Source: Roseovarius sp.
Lineage (GTDB): Bacteria > Pseudomonadota > Alphaproteobacteria > Rhodobacterales > Rhodobacteraceae
DNA: 36,587 nt
NCBI GenBank assembly: GCA_002720475.1
Contig: PBIL01000015.1
Location: forward strand, 1 to 36,587
Direction: 5' to 3'
In this document: one piece after another, positions 28,162 through 36,587 of the stretch
How the letters are laid out: each line of letters opens with the position of its first letter
Numbering within the stretch: position 1 is the stretch's first letter
The notes under the pieces: model-generated
Told to the model about the DNA's origin: nothing
The model's input: only the letters and a program-made list of their open reading frames with translations
Database searches by the model: none
Made by a program: the position numbers and the translations under genes

Positions 28162-28681
28162 GGACACCTCGAATGCTGACATGCCGGGGCTGGCGGCAGG
28201 GATGCATGGGGGAATGGCGGCACGCAGGACTGCGCCCGTATCCCTCCTAGGCCGCGTTCATCTGGCCGTCAAGCCAGTGATCGAGGACAGGCGAACACCA
28301 CCCGTCATTCATAATATAAAGACAGATTAAGGTTATTGATGATGCAGAAGGCATTCCCGATCCTGGGGATTACCGGAAAATACTCATGTTCATCCCCATG
28401 TGGGCAAGCCGGTGGTCAAATTCTCCGTGACGTGGAAAAACTCTGAATTCATGGGTATTATATAATGAAATCAATATCTTGAAAATGATGAGATCGGGCA
28501 GTCGTCTTTCCCGGGATGTTGATAACCGCTTATGGACCGGGTTATTCGCGCACGCAATCCATCCTTGTCCCCAAAGGGAAAAACCGGGATTGTGTGGCGA
28601 AGGGTCCGTCCGCACCTGTGCAAATCCGGCAGGCGGTCCCGTGCCGGGGATATCTCGGGCCGTTGTGACAGGGATATCCAC
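28162..28681. other. oriC: Probable chromosome replication origin (oriC)
   Basis: This 520-base gene-free region separates rho (minus) from maf (plus), the position of oriC in Caulobacter-type alphaproteobacterial maps, with parAB and parS nearby. It is far more AT-rich than its surroundings, notably around 28308-28345 and 28430-28490, including the palindrome ATTATATAAT at 28457-28466. DnaA-box-like 9-mers with one mismatch to TTATNCACA or TTWTNCACA occur at 28431-28439 (minus, TTTTCCACG), 28517-28525 (minus, TTATCAACA), 28617-28625 (minus, ATTTGCACA) and 28674-28682 (plus, ATATCCACA). Weaker ones lie at 28542-28550, 28565-28573 and 28593-28601. An IHF consensus lies at 28469-28481. Function is inferred, not shown. 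Confidence 0.75.
28469..28481 (+). promoter_or_regulatory. IHF-binding consensus in the proposed origin
   Basis: AATCAATATCTTG matches the IHF consensus WATCAANNNNTTR at every defined position and sits in the most AT-rich part of the intergenic region, next to DnaA-box-like sites. IHF bends origin DNA in E. coli and Caulobacter. Confidence 0.6.
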
Positions 28682-29281
28682 ATGGTTTTCTCGCTCCTTC
28701 TTGCTTCCGCATCGCCGGTGCGGCGTGCCCTGCTCGAGAATGCCGGCCTCTCGGTCGAGGTCGAACCGGCGCGGATCGACGAGGCGGCCTTGCGTGATTC
28801 TCTCCTGGCCGGAGGGGCGAAACCGCGCGACATTGCCGATGCCCTGGCCGAGATGAAGGCCCTGCGCGTGAGCCGGAAGAAGCCGGACCGGCTTGTGCTG
28901 GGCTGCGATCAGGTTCTTGATCTGGGCGGTGAGATCCTGGCGAAACCCGAAAGCATTGACGAAGCGCGCGCCCAGCTTCTGAGCCTGCGCGGGCGAAGGC
29001 ACGAGCTTTTGTCCGCGGCGGTCCTGTGCGAGGGCAGCGCACCGGTCTGGCGCCATGTCGGCCGGGCGGGGATGACCGTTCGGCCCTTTTCCGAAGCCTG
29101 GCTTGATGGCTACCTGTCGCGCAACTGGCCGGACATTGCCGGATGCGTCGGGGCCTACAAGCTCGAATCCGAAGGCGTACGCTTGTTTTCCCGCGTGGAA
29201 GGCGATTACTTCACGGTGTTGGGCCTGCCCTTGCTCGACCTGCTGGCCTTTCTGACGCTGCGAGGAGATTTGCCGCAATGA
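28682..29281 (+). CDS. maf: Maf-family nucleoside triphosphate pyrophosphatase
   Basis: Maf proteins hydrolyse nucleoside triphosphates, often modified pyrimidines or dTTP/UTP, to monophosphates. The 199-residue protein starts MVFSLLLASASPVRRALL, close to the family hallmark LASxSPxR, and carries the conserved ARIDE and LGCDQVL segments. The ATG at 28682 has AGGGAT about eight bases upstream; the open frame further upstream runs through the proposed origin and is not coding. A DnaA-box-like sequence touches the start codon. The subfamily (YhdE- or YceF-like) is not resolved. Confidence 0.92.
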   Translation: MVFSLLLASASPVRRALLENAGLSVEVEPARIDEAALRDSLLAGGAKPRDIADALAEMKALRVSRKKPDRLVLGCDQVLDLGGEILAKPESIDEARAQLLSLRGRRHELLSAAVLCEGSAPVWRHVGRAGMTVRPFSEAWLDGYLSRNWPDIAGCVGAYKLESEGVRLFSRVEGDYFTVLGLPLLDLLAFLTLRGDLPQ

Positions 29282-30111
29282 GCCAAGAGACCATTCCGCT
29301 GGCTGGCGTGATCGGATCGCCGGTTGCCCATTCCCGCTCGCCGCAGCTGCATGCGCATTGGCTCAAGACCCTCGGGATCCGGGGCTTCTACATCCCCATG
29401 GAGGTGGCCGAAGCGGATCTCGAGACGGTGCTGCGCACGCTGCCGAAGGCCGGTTTCGTGGGCGTGAACGTCACCGTGCCGCACAAGGAAAAGGTCATGA
29501 CGATCGCCGACACGGTGACTGACCGGGCAACGATCATCGGGGCGGCGAACACGCTCGTGTTTCGGCGGGACGGTCAGATTCAGGCCGACAATACCGATGG
29601 CTACGGGTTCATCGAGAACCTGCGTCGCACGGCGCCGGACTGGGATCCGAAGGCAGGACCGGCCGCGGTGCTGGGTGCCGGGGGCGCGGCGCGTGCGGTC
29701 ATCGCGGCGCTTCTGGATGTGGGTGTGCCGGAAATCCTGCTATCGAACCGCACCCGCCTGCGCGCCGAGACATTGCAACAGGATTTCGGGCGCAAGCTGC
29801 GGGTGATCGACTGGGTGCAGGCGGGAAACATGCTCGAACATGCGGCCACGGTGGTCAATACCACCTCTCTCGGGATGGTGGGCAAGCCCGCGCTGCGCGT
29901 GCCGCTCGACGGGTTGCAGAAGGGCGCGCTGGTGACGGACCTCGTATACGCCCCGCTCAAGACAAGGTTGCTGGAAGTGGCGGAAGAGATGGGCTGCATC
30001 ACGGTGGACGGTCTCGGGATGCTTCTGCACCAGGCGGTGCCGGCTTTCGAGCGCTGGTTCGGCACGCGCCCCGAGGTCGATGCAGCGGCAAGGGCGGCGA
30101 CGCTTCGATGA
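29278..30111 (+). CDS. aroE: Shikimate dehydrogenase AroE
   Basis: AroE reduces 3-dehydroshikimate to shikimate with NADPH in aromatic amino acid synthesis. The 277-residue protein has the substrate-binding HSRSPQLH near the start, [10 protein letters not shown] with the catalytic lysine, NTDGYGF, the nucleotide-binding GAGGAARAV and NTTSLGM. Its ATG overlaps the maf stop (ATGA). Confidence 0.98.
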   Translation: MSQETIPLAGVIGSPVAHSRSPQLHAHWLKTLGIRGFYIPMEVAEADLETVLRTLPKAGFVGVNVTVPHKEKVMTIADTVTDRATIIGAANTLVFRRDGQIQADNTDGYGFIENLRRTAPDWDPKAGPAAVLGAGGAARAVIAALLDVGVPEILLSNRTRLRAETLQQDFGRKLRVIDWVQAGNMLEHAATVVNTTSLGMVGKPALRVPLDGLQKGALVTDLVYAPLKTRLLEVAEEMGCITVDGLGMLLHQAVPAFERWFGTRPEVDAAARAATLR

Positions 30112-30698
30112 GTTTCCGGCTGGGGCTTACCGGGTCGATCGGCATGGGAAAGTCCACGACCGCGAAACTCTTCGCCGAAGAGGGCTGTGCGGTCTGGGAT
30201 GCCGATGCCGCGGTGCATCGCCTCTATGCGCGCGGTGGCGCGGCTGTCGATCCCCTGGCGCGTGTCTTTCCCGAGGCGGTGGTCGAGGGTGCGATCTGTC
30301 GCGCCCGGCTCAAGGATATCATCGCGCGTGACCCCGACGCGCTGGCGCGCATCGAGCAGATCGTCCATCCGCTTGTGGCACAGGATCGCGCGACCTTTCT
30401 CGATGCGCAGCAGGCGGATGTAACCGTGCTCGACATACCGCTTCTGTTCGAGACCGGGGCGACAGGCTTCGATGCCGTTGCCGTGGCAAGCGCCCCGCCC
30501 GAGGCGCAGCGCGCGCGTGTGCTTGCCCGCGGCACGATGAGCCCGGAAGAGTTCGAGGCGATCCTGGCGCGGCAAATGCCGGATGCGGAAAAGCGCGCAA
30601 GGGCAGACTATGTGATCGTGACCGACACGATCGAGCATGCCCGTGAACAGGTTCGGGCCGTGCTGGATGATATCAGGAGGCGAAAGGCCGATGCGTGA
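30108..30698 (+). CDS. coaE: Dephospho-CoA kinase CoaE
   Basis: CoaE performs the last step of coenzyme A synthesis, phosphorylating dephospho-CoA. The 196-residue protein begins with the P-loop [15 protein letters not shown] and has the [11 protein letters not shown] and DIPLLFET segments of the family. It overlaps aroE by an ATGA junction and dnaQ by 8 bases. Confidence 0.97.
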   Translation: MSFRLGLTGSIGMGKSTTAKLFAEEGCAVWDADAAVHRLYARGGAAVDPLARVFPEAVVEGAICRARLKDIIARDPDALARIEQIVHPLVAQDRATFLDAQQADVTVLDIPLLFETGATGFDAVAVASAPPEAQRARVLARGTMSPEEFEAILARQMPDAEKRARADYVIVTDTIEHAREQVRAVLDDIRRRKADA

Positions 30699-31422
30699 GA
30701 TCGTCCTCGATACCGAAACCACCGGGTTCGAGCCGGGAGAGGGTCACCGGATCGTCGAGATCGGGGCCATCGAGCTTGACAATCACATGCCGACGGGACG
30801 CACCTATCATCAATACATCAATCCCGCGCGCGACATGCCCGAAGATGCCTTTCGCGTCCACGGGATCGGGCCGGACCTTCTGCCGGAGCCGCGCGCAGCG
30901 CGCTCGGGCGAAGTCACCCTGCGGGACAAGCCGCTTTTCGCGGCGGTGGCGCGGTCGTTCCTTGCCTTTGTCGGCGATGCGCGGCTGGTCATTCATAATG
31001 CCGCCTTCGACATGAAATTTCTCAACGCCGAGCTTGGCCTGGCCGGGCTTGAGCCTTTGCCGGCATCTCGGGCGACGGATACGCTCACCCTGGCGCGGCA
31101 GAAGTTTCCCGGCGCGCCTGCCTCGCTGGATGCGCTGTGCCGACGCTTTGCCATCGACAATTCGGAGCGCGTTCTGCATGGTGCCTTGCTTGACGCGCAG
31201 ATCCTCGCGGAGGTCTATCTGGAGCTTATCGGCGGGCGACAGCCGGATTTCGCGCTGGCAGCACGGCCGGTCACGCGCGATCAGGCCACCGAGCAGAGCG
31301 AGGACGGATGGCGCGCCGCGCCGCGGCCGCGCCCGCTTGCCCCGCGCCTAACCGACGAAGAGCGAGCCGCCCATGACGCCTTTGTAAGGCGCATGGGCGA
31401 TGCGGCGCTCTGGCTCCGGTGA
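30691..31422 (+). CDS. dnaQ: DNA polymerase III subunit epsilon (proofreading exonuclease)
   Basis: The 243-residue DEDDh-type 3'-5' exonuclease proofreads for the replicative polymerase. Exo I is DTETTG at 7-12, Exo II has N103 and D107 in [12 protein letters not shown], and Exo III has H163 and D168 in [10 protein letters not shown]-terminal tail would contact the polymerase alpha subunit. Between VHGIG and the LRDKPLF segment there is a short insertion (about 62-78) relative to the E. coli protein. AGGAGG lies 10 bases before the ATG. The stop directly abuts that of convergent secB. Confidence 0.96.
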   Translation: MREIVLDTETTGFEPGEGHRIVEIGAIELDNHMPTGRTYHQYINPARDMPEDAFRVHGIGPDLLPEPRAARSGEVTLRDKPLFAAVARSFLAFVGDARLVIHNAAFDMKFLNAELGLAGLEPLPASRATDTLTLARQKFPGAPASLDALCRRFAIDNSERVLHGALLDAQILAEVYLELIGGRQPDFALAARPVTRDQATEQSEDGWRAAPRPRPLAPRLTDEERAAHDAFVRRMGDAALWLR

Positions 31423-31923
31423 TCAGGCGTCGGCGGCCTGCGCCTGACGACGGGCGATTTCCTGGCGGTAGAGCTGAACGAAATCGATATTCTCGAGATT
31501 GAGCGGCGGAAAGCCACCGTCACGGGTCACGTCGCTGACGATCCGGCGCATGAACGGAAAGATCTGGCGCGGGCACTCGATCAGCAGGAAGGGGTGAAGC
31601 TGGTCGTCGGGCACGCCCTCGATATGGAAAATTCCCACGTAATCCATTTCCAGCAGGAACAGCGGATCGTCGCTTCCCTTGTTGCGCGAGGCGATGTTGA
31701 GCTTGCAGGCAACCTCGTATTGATGCTCGGGGGCTCGCTTCTTGCCGTCGAGATTGACGGTCACCTGAACGTCAGGGGCAACCTCGCCGCCGCCCCCCTT
31801 CTGCGCGAGCACGTTCTCGAAGGACAGATCGCGCACGAACTGCGTGAGGATCTGCATTCGCATCTGCGGCTGACGGGGCTGTTCTGCCGCATCCTGTGCG
31901 GCACCGTTCTCGTTCTCGGCCAT
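31423..31923 (-). CDS. secB: Protein-export chaperone SecB
   Basis: The tetrameric SecB chaperone holds preproteins unfolded for SecA. The 166-residue protein has RMQILTQFVRDLSFENV near the start, the YEVACKLNI segment and the ECPRQIFPFMRRIVSDVTRDGGFPP type C-terminal region. GGAGG lies five bases before the ATG at 31923, which fixes the start over an upstream in-frame ATG at 31983. It is transcribed in the same direction as fxsA, with 56 bases between them. Confidence 0.97.
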   Translation of the reverse strand: MAENENGAAQDAAEQPRQPQMRMQILTQFVRDLSFENVLAQKGGGGEVAPDVQVTVNLDGKKRAPEHQYEVACKLNIASRNKGSDDPLFLLEMDYVGIFHIEGVPDDQLHPFLLIECPRQIFPFMRRIVSDVTRDGGFPPLNLENIDFVQLYRQEIARRQAQAADA

Positions 31924-31979
31924 CTGGCCCTCCTCATCGAAGACTTTCCGCGCCTGCTTAGCAGCGGCGCGTGCAAGCC

Positions 31980-32429
31980 TCAATGCCTTGTCCAGCCTGA
32001 CGGACGATCGGGCTCGGTCTCGACCGGTTCGAAATCGCCTTCGATGATGTCCGGCCCGCGCGGTGGTCCTGTCCTGTCATGAACCACGATCCGCGCCCGG
32101 ATCTGCGTGAAGAGATAGGTCCGAACCGGCGGAAAGAGCAGCAGGAACCCCACCGTATCGGTAAAGAATCCGGGTGTGAGCAGCAGCGCGCCCGCGAAGA
32201 GGATCATCGCCCCGTGGATCAGCGGTTCTGACGGGTCGCCTTTGCCCGCGAAGGCCGCACGAAGCCGGTCCAGCTCTCTGAACCCCTGGTGACGCAGGAG
32301 CGCCGTGCCCGCGAGCGCCGTCAGCACGACGATGCTCAGCGTCGGCCAGAGGCCGATCAGCCCGCCGACCTGGATGAAGAGGGCGATCTCGATGAGAGGG
32401 ACGGCGATGAACGCCAGCAAGAGCCACAT
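31980..32429 (-). CDS. fxsA: FxsA-family membrane protein
   Basis: This 149-residue inner-membrane protein belongs to the FxsA family, whose founding E. coli member relieves exclusion of phage T7 by the F plasmid when overproduced. The family start MWLLLAFIAVPLIEIALFI is followed by further hydrophobic segments around IVVLTALAGTALL and AMILFAGALLLTPGFFTD. The ATG at 32429, with AAGGAG eight bases upstream, is chosen over the longer frame. The normal cellular role is unknown. Confidence 0.92.
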   Translation of the reverse strand: MWLLLAFIAVPLIEIALFIQVGGLIGLWPTLSIVVLTALAGTALLRHQGFRELDRLRAAFAGKGDPSEPLIHGAMILFAGALLLTPGFFTDTVGFLLLFPPVRTYLFTQIRARIVVHDRTGPPRGPDIIEGDFEPVETEPDRPSGWTRH

Positions 32430-32537
32430 GGGCGGTCTCCTTCGATTCGCGCGGCTTGTGGTGGACTTGGCCACGCCCCTCCCCTACATAGGGGCAAGTG
32501 ACAGAGCCTGCCATGCCCCGCACGACACGAGGTGCTC

Positions 32538-33197
32538 ATGAATTCGCCGATCCTGCAGTTGCTGGTTCTCGCCGGCATAGCCATCTTTCTGATCGTCCGG
32601 CTCAAGAGCGTTCTCGGCACGCGGGACGGATTCGAAGGGCCACCCGTCACGCGACCGGTTGAGAAACCGGTGGAACGGCGCGGCTTCGAGGTGATCGAGG
32701 GCGGGCCGGATCACGATATCGTCGATCACGTCCCCGAGGATTCGGACGCCGCCGCGGCGCTGGCCGAGATGAAGCGGATCGAGCCCGATTTCAGCGTGAC
32801 CGGGTTTCTTCAGGGCGCGCGCGGAGCCTATGAGATGATCCTGATGGCCTTCGAGCGCGGCACGCTCGACGAGGTGACGCCATTCCTGTCGCCCGAGGTC
32901 TACGAGGCTTTCGCGCAGGTGGTCGATGCGCGCGAGCAGCAGGGGCTCAAGGTCGAGGCGGAATTCATCGGTGTTCGTGACCTTGCCATTGCCGATGCGC
33001 GCTTCGATGCGGCAACCCGCCGCGCCGAGATCGACGTGCGCTGCGTGGGCGAGCTTGTCTCGGTCGTGCGCGATGCGAATGGCGAGATCGTGGAGGGCGA
33101 ACCGGGGCGCAGCAAGCGGCAGAAGGATCTGTGGACCTACGAGCGTGTCATGGGCTCGGACGATCCGAACTGGCGGCTTGTTGCCACGGGCGAATGA
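32538..33197 (+). CDS. Tim44/TimA-like domain protein
   Basis: The 219-residue protein has one N-terminal membrane helix (about 5-22), a linker, and a C-terminal Tim44-like domain (about 75-215, with FLQGARGAYEMILMAFERG). Bacterial Tim44-like proteins are related to the mitochondrial import motor subunit. In alphaproteobacteria they sit beside secB, mltA and smr as here, which suggests a link to protein export or envelope assembly; that is inference. GAGG precedes the ATG at 32538 by five bases; a GTG two codons earlier is less likely. Confidence 0.9.
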   Translation: MNSPILQLLVLAGIAIFLIVRLKSVLGTRDGFEGPPVTRPVEKPVERRGFEVIEGGPDHDIVDHVPEDSDAAAALAEMKRIEPDFSVTGFLQGARGAYEMILMAFERGTLDEVTPFLSPEVYEAFAQVVDAREQQGLKVEAEFIGVRDLAIADARFDAATRRAEIDVRCVGELVSVVRDANGEIVEGEPGRSKRQKDLWTYERVMGSDDPNWRLVATGE

Positions 33198-34231
33198 CGT
33201 CGGCGCTGCGCGCGCTGGCACTCGCGGCGGCCCTGTGGCCGGCAATAGCGGTGGCCTCCGATCTGCGGCACCAGGTTCTCGACTTTTCGGATCTGTCCGG
33301 CTGGGCGGACGATGACCACGCCGCGGCGCTTGCCGTCTTTCTGGAGACCTGCCCGGACATGGCCGATCCCGACTGGCAGGCGCTGTGCGCCCTGGCCCAG
33401 ACGGGACCAGAGGCGCGCACCTTCTTCGAACTGTTCTTTCGCCCGGTCATGATCAGCGACGGGACCCCGGCGCTTTTCACCGGCTATTTCGAGCCCGAGC
33501 TGCGCGGTGCGCTGCGCCCGGACGCGCGTTATCGCTACCCGCTCTACCGGATGCCGCCCGAGGCGCGCGCGGCGAACCCGTGGCTCACCCGACACGAGAT
33601 CCTTGCCAGTGACGTGATGAAGGGCCGCGGGCTCGAGATCGCCTGGGTCGATGATCCGGTGGAACTGTTCTTTCTGCAAATCCAGGGATCGGGCCGCATC
33701 CGTCTGCCGGACGGACGCATGATCCGGGTGGGCTATGGCGGCTCGAACGGTCATCCCTATCGTTCGATCGGGGTCGAACTCGTCCGGCGCGGCATCTACG
33801 AGGCGCATCAGGTCTCTGCCGAGGTGATCAAGTCTTGGGTTCGGCGCTATCCCGAGGAAGGCGAGGCGCTTCTCTTTCACAATCCGTCCTATGTCTTCTT
33901 CCGTCGCATCGACCAGGTTCCGCCCGAGCGCGGCCCGCTCGGTGCGATGAACCGCTCGGTGACGGCCGGGCGCACGGTCGCGGTCGATCCGGCCCATGTG
34001 ACGCTTGGCGCGCCCGTCTGGATCGAGAAGGAGGGGGCCGCGCCGATCCGCCGCCTGATGGTGGCGCAGGATACCGGCTCGGCGATCAGGGGGCCGCAAC
34101 GGGCCGATATCTTCTTCGGCACCGGGGCCGATGCGGGGCGCGCGGCGGGGCGGCTGCGCGATCCGGGGCGCATGGTCGTGCTCATGCCGATCCAGCGCGC
34201 CTATGCCACGCTGATGGGGCAGGATCCGTGA
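33194..34231 (+). CDS. mltA: Membrane-bound lytic murein transglycosylase A family protein
   Basis: MltA cleaves peptidoglycan glycan strands with anhydromuropeptide formation. The 345-residue protein has a signal peptide ending near AVA-SD at about 22, without the lipobox cysteine of E. coli MltA. It shows the GYFEPELRG segment, the FFLQIQGSGRIRLPDG and RVGYGGSNGHPY core, and the 3D domain with QDTGSAIRGPQRADIFFG that carries the catalytic aspartate. Its ATG overlaps the Tim44-like gene stop (ATGA). Confidence 0.95.
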   Translation: MTSALRALALAAALWPAIAVASDLRHQVLDFSDLSGWADDDHAAALAVFLETCPDMADPDWQALCALAQTGPEARTFFELFFRPVMISDGTPALFTGYFEPELRGALRPDARYRYPLYRMPPEARAANPWLTRHEILASDVMKGRGLEIAWVDDPVELFFLQIQGSGRIRLPDGRMIRVGYGGSNGHPYRSIGVELVRRGIYEAHQVSAEVIKSWVRRYPEEGEALLFHNPSYVFFRRIDQVPPERGPLGAMNRSVTAGRTVAVDPAHVTLGAPVWIEKEGAAPIRRLMVAQDTGSAIRGPQRADIFFGTGADAGRAAGRLRDPGRMVVLMPIQRAYATLMGQDP

Positions 34232-34791
34232 CCCGCAAGCGGCAGTTGCGCCCCGAGGAGGTCGCACTCTGGCAGGAGGTCGCCCGCAGAACCGTGCCGA
34301 TCGGGCCGAAACCGGCGGTCCTGCCCGCGCGCGCCACGCCAGCGAAAGCCGAGGAGATCGCCGCGCAACCCTTGCAGCCGTTCCGCATCGGCGAAGCCGC
34401 CCGCCAGAATACCCTTCCCGGTCTCTCTGGCCCGAGCGCCCCGGCAGCCATGGATCGCAAGGCGTTCCAGCGGCTGCGGCGCGGCAAGCTCACGCCCGAG
34501 GCGGAGATCGACCTGCACGGCATGACCCTCGATCAGGCGCAGGGCGCGCTCACGGGGTTTCTTCTGCGTGCCCATGCCCAGGGCAAGCGGCTGGTTCTCG
34601 TGGTGACGGGCAAGGGCAGGGACCGGGACGATGGCGGCCCGATCCCGGTGCGCCGCGGCGTCCTGCGCCATAACGTGCCGCTCTGGCTGCGGGTGCCGCC
34701 GCTTGGCCCTCTGGTCCTGGAGGTGAGCGAGGCGCATCACCGGCATGGCGGCGGCGGCGCCTATTACGTCTATCTAAAGCGGCAGCGATAG
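34228..34791 (+). CDS. Smr domain-containing protein
   Basis: The 187-residue protein has a variable N-terminal half and a C-terminal Smr (MutS2-related) domain with DLHG at 95-98, TGKG at 127-130 and HGGGG at 173-177. Such domains bind or nick nucleic acids, and several act on mRNA in ribosome rescue. The function of this one is not known. The start is the GTG that overlaps the mltA stop (GTGA) after a CAGGA site. The gene overlaps the convergent MFS gene by 18 bases. Confidence 0.93.
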   Translation: MTRKRQLRPEEVALWQEVARRTVPIGPKPAVLPARATPAKAEEIAAQPLQPFRIGEAARQNTLPGLSGPSAPAAMDRKAFQRLRRGKLTPEAEIDLHGMTLDQAQGALTGFLLRAHAQGKRLVLVVTGKGRDRDDGGPIPVRRGVLRHNVPLWLRVPPLGPLVLEVSEAHHRHGGGGAYYVYLKRQR

Positions 34792-35997
34792 GGCCGGACG
34801 TGCCCGCGCCACCCCCAGCATCATCATCCCGCTGGCGAAGGCGAAATAGACGGCAATGAAGACGAATTGCGTCTCGATCCCCACCCCGAGATCGAGCGCA
34901 AGCCCGGTGATCCCCGGCCCGATGGCCGAGCCGAGCACCATGATCGCCGCCGCCATCGCCTTGATCGCGCCCATATGGGCGCTGCCGTAGAACTCCGCCC
35001 AGAAGGCATTCGGCACCACGCTGTTGGCGCCGGTGGTAAGCGCGAGCATGACGAAACCGGCAAGAAGCAGCATCGGCCCTTCGGAGACGGCGAAGAAGAG
35101 GAAGGCCGCGATCATCGGAAGCTGGATGAAGGGCAACACCCTTGAGGTGCCGAGCCGGTCGATCAGACCCCCGGCGACGATCATCGCGCCGATGCCCACG
35201 AAGGTGTAAAGCGGAAACATCGCGGCCAGCTCCAGATGCGTCACGGCCTTGACCCCGGCGATATGGACCTGGTGAAAGAAGAAGGCGGTGTTGAAGGCCG
35301 AGGGGCCGAGCAGCGCCGGAATCATGAACCAGAAGAGGAAATGCCGCAGCGTCTGGCCCCGCGTCCAGTGCCGCCCGGCCATGCCCAGGGACTGCTCGGT
35401 GCGCGCCCAGCTTTGCGGCGTGCGCTCGCGCCGCAGGAGCAGCAGCAGCGCCGGTATCCCCAGAAGCGCGACCCCGCCCGCGCCAATCCACAGAAGCCGC
35501 CAGTCATGGGCCGCAAGCAGCGCCACGAAGATCAGCGGCAGGAAGGCCTCGCCCATGGCAAAGCCGAGCGTGGCAATGGAGAGCGCCTTGCCGCGGGAGG
35601 CGGCGAACCAGCGGGCCATGGCGACGGTGGCGAGATGGCTCATCATGCCCTGGCCGGTGAAACGCAGGGCGAAGATCACCAGCGGCAGCAGCCACCAGAC
35701 CGGGTTCACCGCCATGAAGAGACAGGCGCCGGTCATCAGCAGGAGCACGAAAGGCGCCAGCACGCGGACGCGGAACCGGTCCGTGAGCCCCCCCGCCCAG
35801 ACCATCAGAAGCGCCGAGGCGGTGGTGCCCAGCGTATAGATCCCGCCCCATGCCCCGTGGCTCAGCCCGAAGGCGGCGCGAATTTCCCCCGCGAAGACGG
35901 AGATGAAATAGGTCTGCCCGAAACTCGAGAGAAAGGTCAGCAGCACCCCGGCCCCGAGCCAGGGCGCGTTGCCGCGGAGAAAGGCGAGAATCGGCAT
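34774..35997 (-). CDS. Major facilitator superfamily transporter
   Basis: The 407-residue protein has about twelve hydrophobic segments and the MFS loop motif GGLTDRFRVRV after the second helix, with the related GGLIDRLGTSRV in the second half. It is a secondary transporter of the inner membrane. The substrate cannot be deduced, and no metabolic neighbours point to one. The start at 35997 (MPILAFLRG) has AAGGG close upstream; the frame extends 93 bases further without membrane-protein character. Confidence 0.88.
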   Translation of the reverse strand: MPILAFLRGNAPWLGAGVLLTFLSSFGQTYFISVFAGEIRAAFGLSHGAWGGIYTLGTTASALLMVWAGGLTDRFRVRVLAPFVLLLMTGACLFMAVNPVWWLLPLVIFALRFTGQGMMSHLATVAMARWFAASRGKALSIATLGFAMGEAFLPLIFVALLAAHDWRLLWIGAGGVALLGIPALLLLLRRERTPQSWARTEQSLGMAGRHWTRGQTLRHFLFWFMIPALLGPSAFNTAFFFHQVHIAGVKAVTHLELAAMFPLYTFVGIGAMIVAGGLIDRLGTSRVLPFIQLPMIAAFLFFAVSEGPMLLLAGFVMLALTTGANSVVPNAFWAEFYGSAHMGAIKAMAAAIMVLGSAIGPGITGLALDLGVGIETQFVFIAVYFAFASGMMMLGVARARPALSLPL

Positions 35998-36133
35998 GCG
36001 CCCTTGGTCGCGTGAAATCGGGGCGGAGGAAAGGGGTTTTCGGACGCGCGGTCTCGCACCGGTCTCGACGGCGCCGCGGCACGGGGTCAACGGGGCGGGC
36101 GGCGGGGGCGGTGCGCCTCGCTTTGCCGCCGGC

Positions 36134-36244
36134 TCACTCCGGATCGGGCCCCGTCAGCAGGACGAGATCGCCATAGCCGGGGATCAGAAGGGCCGCGGCG
36201 ATACCGGCGAGGGACAGGAGCAGGAGAAGGAGCGGAACAACCAT
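36134..36244 (-). CDS. Possible 36-residue membrane peptide
   Basis: A 37-codon frame encodes a start of MVVPLLLLLLSLAGIAAALL, a single hydrophobic segment of about 21 residues, and a short acidic tail ending GPDPE. Its composition is unlike random shadow frames here, but there is no good ribosome binding site. It lies in the 446-base stretch 35998-36443 upstream of the MFS gene, where I see no other gene. Confidence 0.35.
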   Translation of the reverse strand: MVVPLLLLLLSLAGIAAALLIPGYGDLVLLTGPDPE

Positions 36245-36443
36245 GAGAGGTGTCTAGCGTGGGGTGCGGGGCGGGGGAAGTGGGCAGGTTGGGGGTGGGG
36301 GGAATGGAACGGAGAAGATGGCGCGCTGTCGCGGGAGTGACGGCTGTGATCGGCGGGGCCGCCAGCACTCAGCCTTCTATTCTTATGAAAAAAAGGAAGC
36401 GCTGCGGCGCAACTTCCGATAGCTTAAGAGTTGAAACTAGCGA

Positions 36444-36587
36444 GGCTCTGTTGCACAAATCCCGTGAGGGATTCATCTCGTGAATCCAGCGTGGTAGCTT
36501 GGATGCATGAGCAGACCCACATCCCCCACCTACAGGACCAGGAACTGGCCGGCCTATAACGAAGCGCTCAAGCGCCGGGGCTCGCTG
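36444..36587 (+). mobile_element. Left end of an IS5-family insertion sequence, cut by the window edge
   Basis: GGCTCTGTTGCACAAAT at 36444-36460 looks like the terminal inverted repeat of an IS5-family element, and the transposase begins 46 bases later. The right end and the target duplication are outside the window. Just outside the repeat, 36375-36443 is more AT-rich than the nearby chromosome. Confidence 0.8.
36507..36587 (+). CDS. IS5-family transposase, N-terminal fragment
   Basis: Twenty-seven codons are visible, starting MSRPTSPTYRTRNWPAYN and continuing EALKRRGSL to the window edge. This is the characteristic N-terminus of IS5-family DDE transposases common in Rhodobacteraceae. The catalytic residues lie beyond the window, so whether the element is intact is unknown. 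Confidence 0.85.
   Translation, partial: MSRPTSPTYRTRNWPAYNEALKRRGSL

Noticed and set aside
28532-28681. An upstream in-frame extension of maf
   Set aside because: It would translate the proposed origin DNA. The Maf family start and ribosome binding site are at 28682.
36087-36368. A 93-codon minus-strand frame near the right edge
   Set aside because: Its proline/arginine-rich product looks like a GC shadow and has no ribosome binding site or domain.

Overview
The window is a high-GC, densely packed alphaproteobacterial chromosome segment. Gene content, gene order and protein sequences point to the Rhodobacteraceae (Roseobacter/Rhodobacter group). The genus cannot be fixed from the sequence alone. 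Nearly all of it is conserved core chromosome. Many neighbouring genes overlap by ATGA/GTGA junctions, and convergent genes often share their last few bases.

Layout. 0.1-1.2 kb: a radical SAM/SPASM-like enzyme (minus) followed by a very short coupled reading frame. 1.4-2.2 kb: a secreted LpqC/PHB-depolymerase-type esterase (plus). 2.2-8.2 kb: a minus-strand operon of a TTC38-like TPR protein, opgC, opgG/D and opgH (periplasmic glucan synthesis and modification). 8.5-13.4 kb: a class IV aminotransferase, an exported MsrA, and a maeB-ribokinase pair. 13.6-14.3 kb: a two-gene cassette of lower GC, a 94-residue unknown protein and a HEPN-like protein, lying between maeB and mutS. 14.5-21.4 kb: mutS, the hrcA-grpE heat-shock pair, and rph-rdgB-hemW. 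21.4-28.2 kb: rho-mnmE-mnmG-rsmG-parA-parB on the minus strand, with two perfect parS sites. 28.2-28.7 kb: an AT-rich intergenic region with DnaA-box-like sites and an IHF consensus, which I infer to be the chromosome origin oriC. 28.7-31.4 kb: maf-aroE-coaE-dnaQ (plus). 31.4-34.8 kb: secB and fxsA (minus) and the Tim44-like-mltA-smr cluster (plus). 34.8-36.0 kb: an MFS transporter (minus). 36.44 kb to the edge: the left end of an IS5-family insertion sequence.

How it works together. The 21-35 kb part is the classic alphaproteobacterial origin neighbourhood. Replication would start between rho and maf. The genes on both sides are transcribed away from that point. ParB would load at the two parS sites 3-5 kb to the left and act with ParA to segregate the newly copied origins. 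The opg operon builds and decorates osmoregulated periplasmic glucans. hrcA-grpE, mutS, msrA, rdgB and maf cover protein and nucleotide quality control. The most promising candidates for undescribed biology are the HEPN-like cassette, the TPR gene coupled to the opg operon, and the tiny frame coupled to the radical SAM gene.
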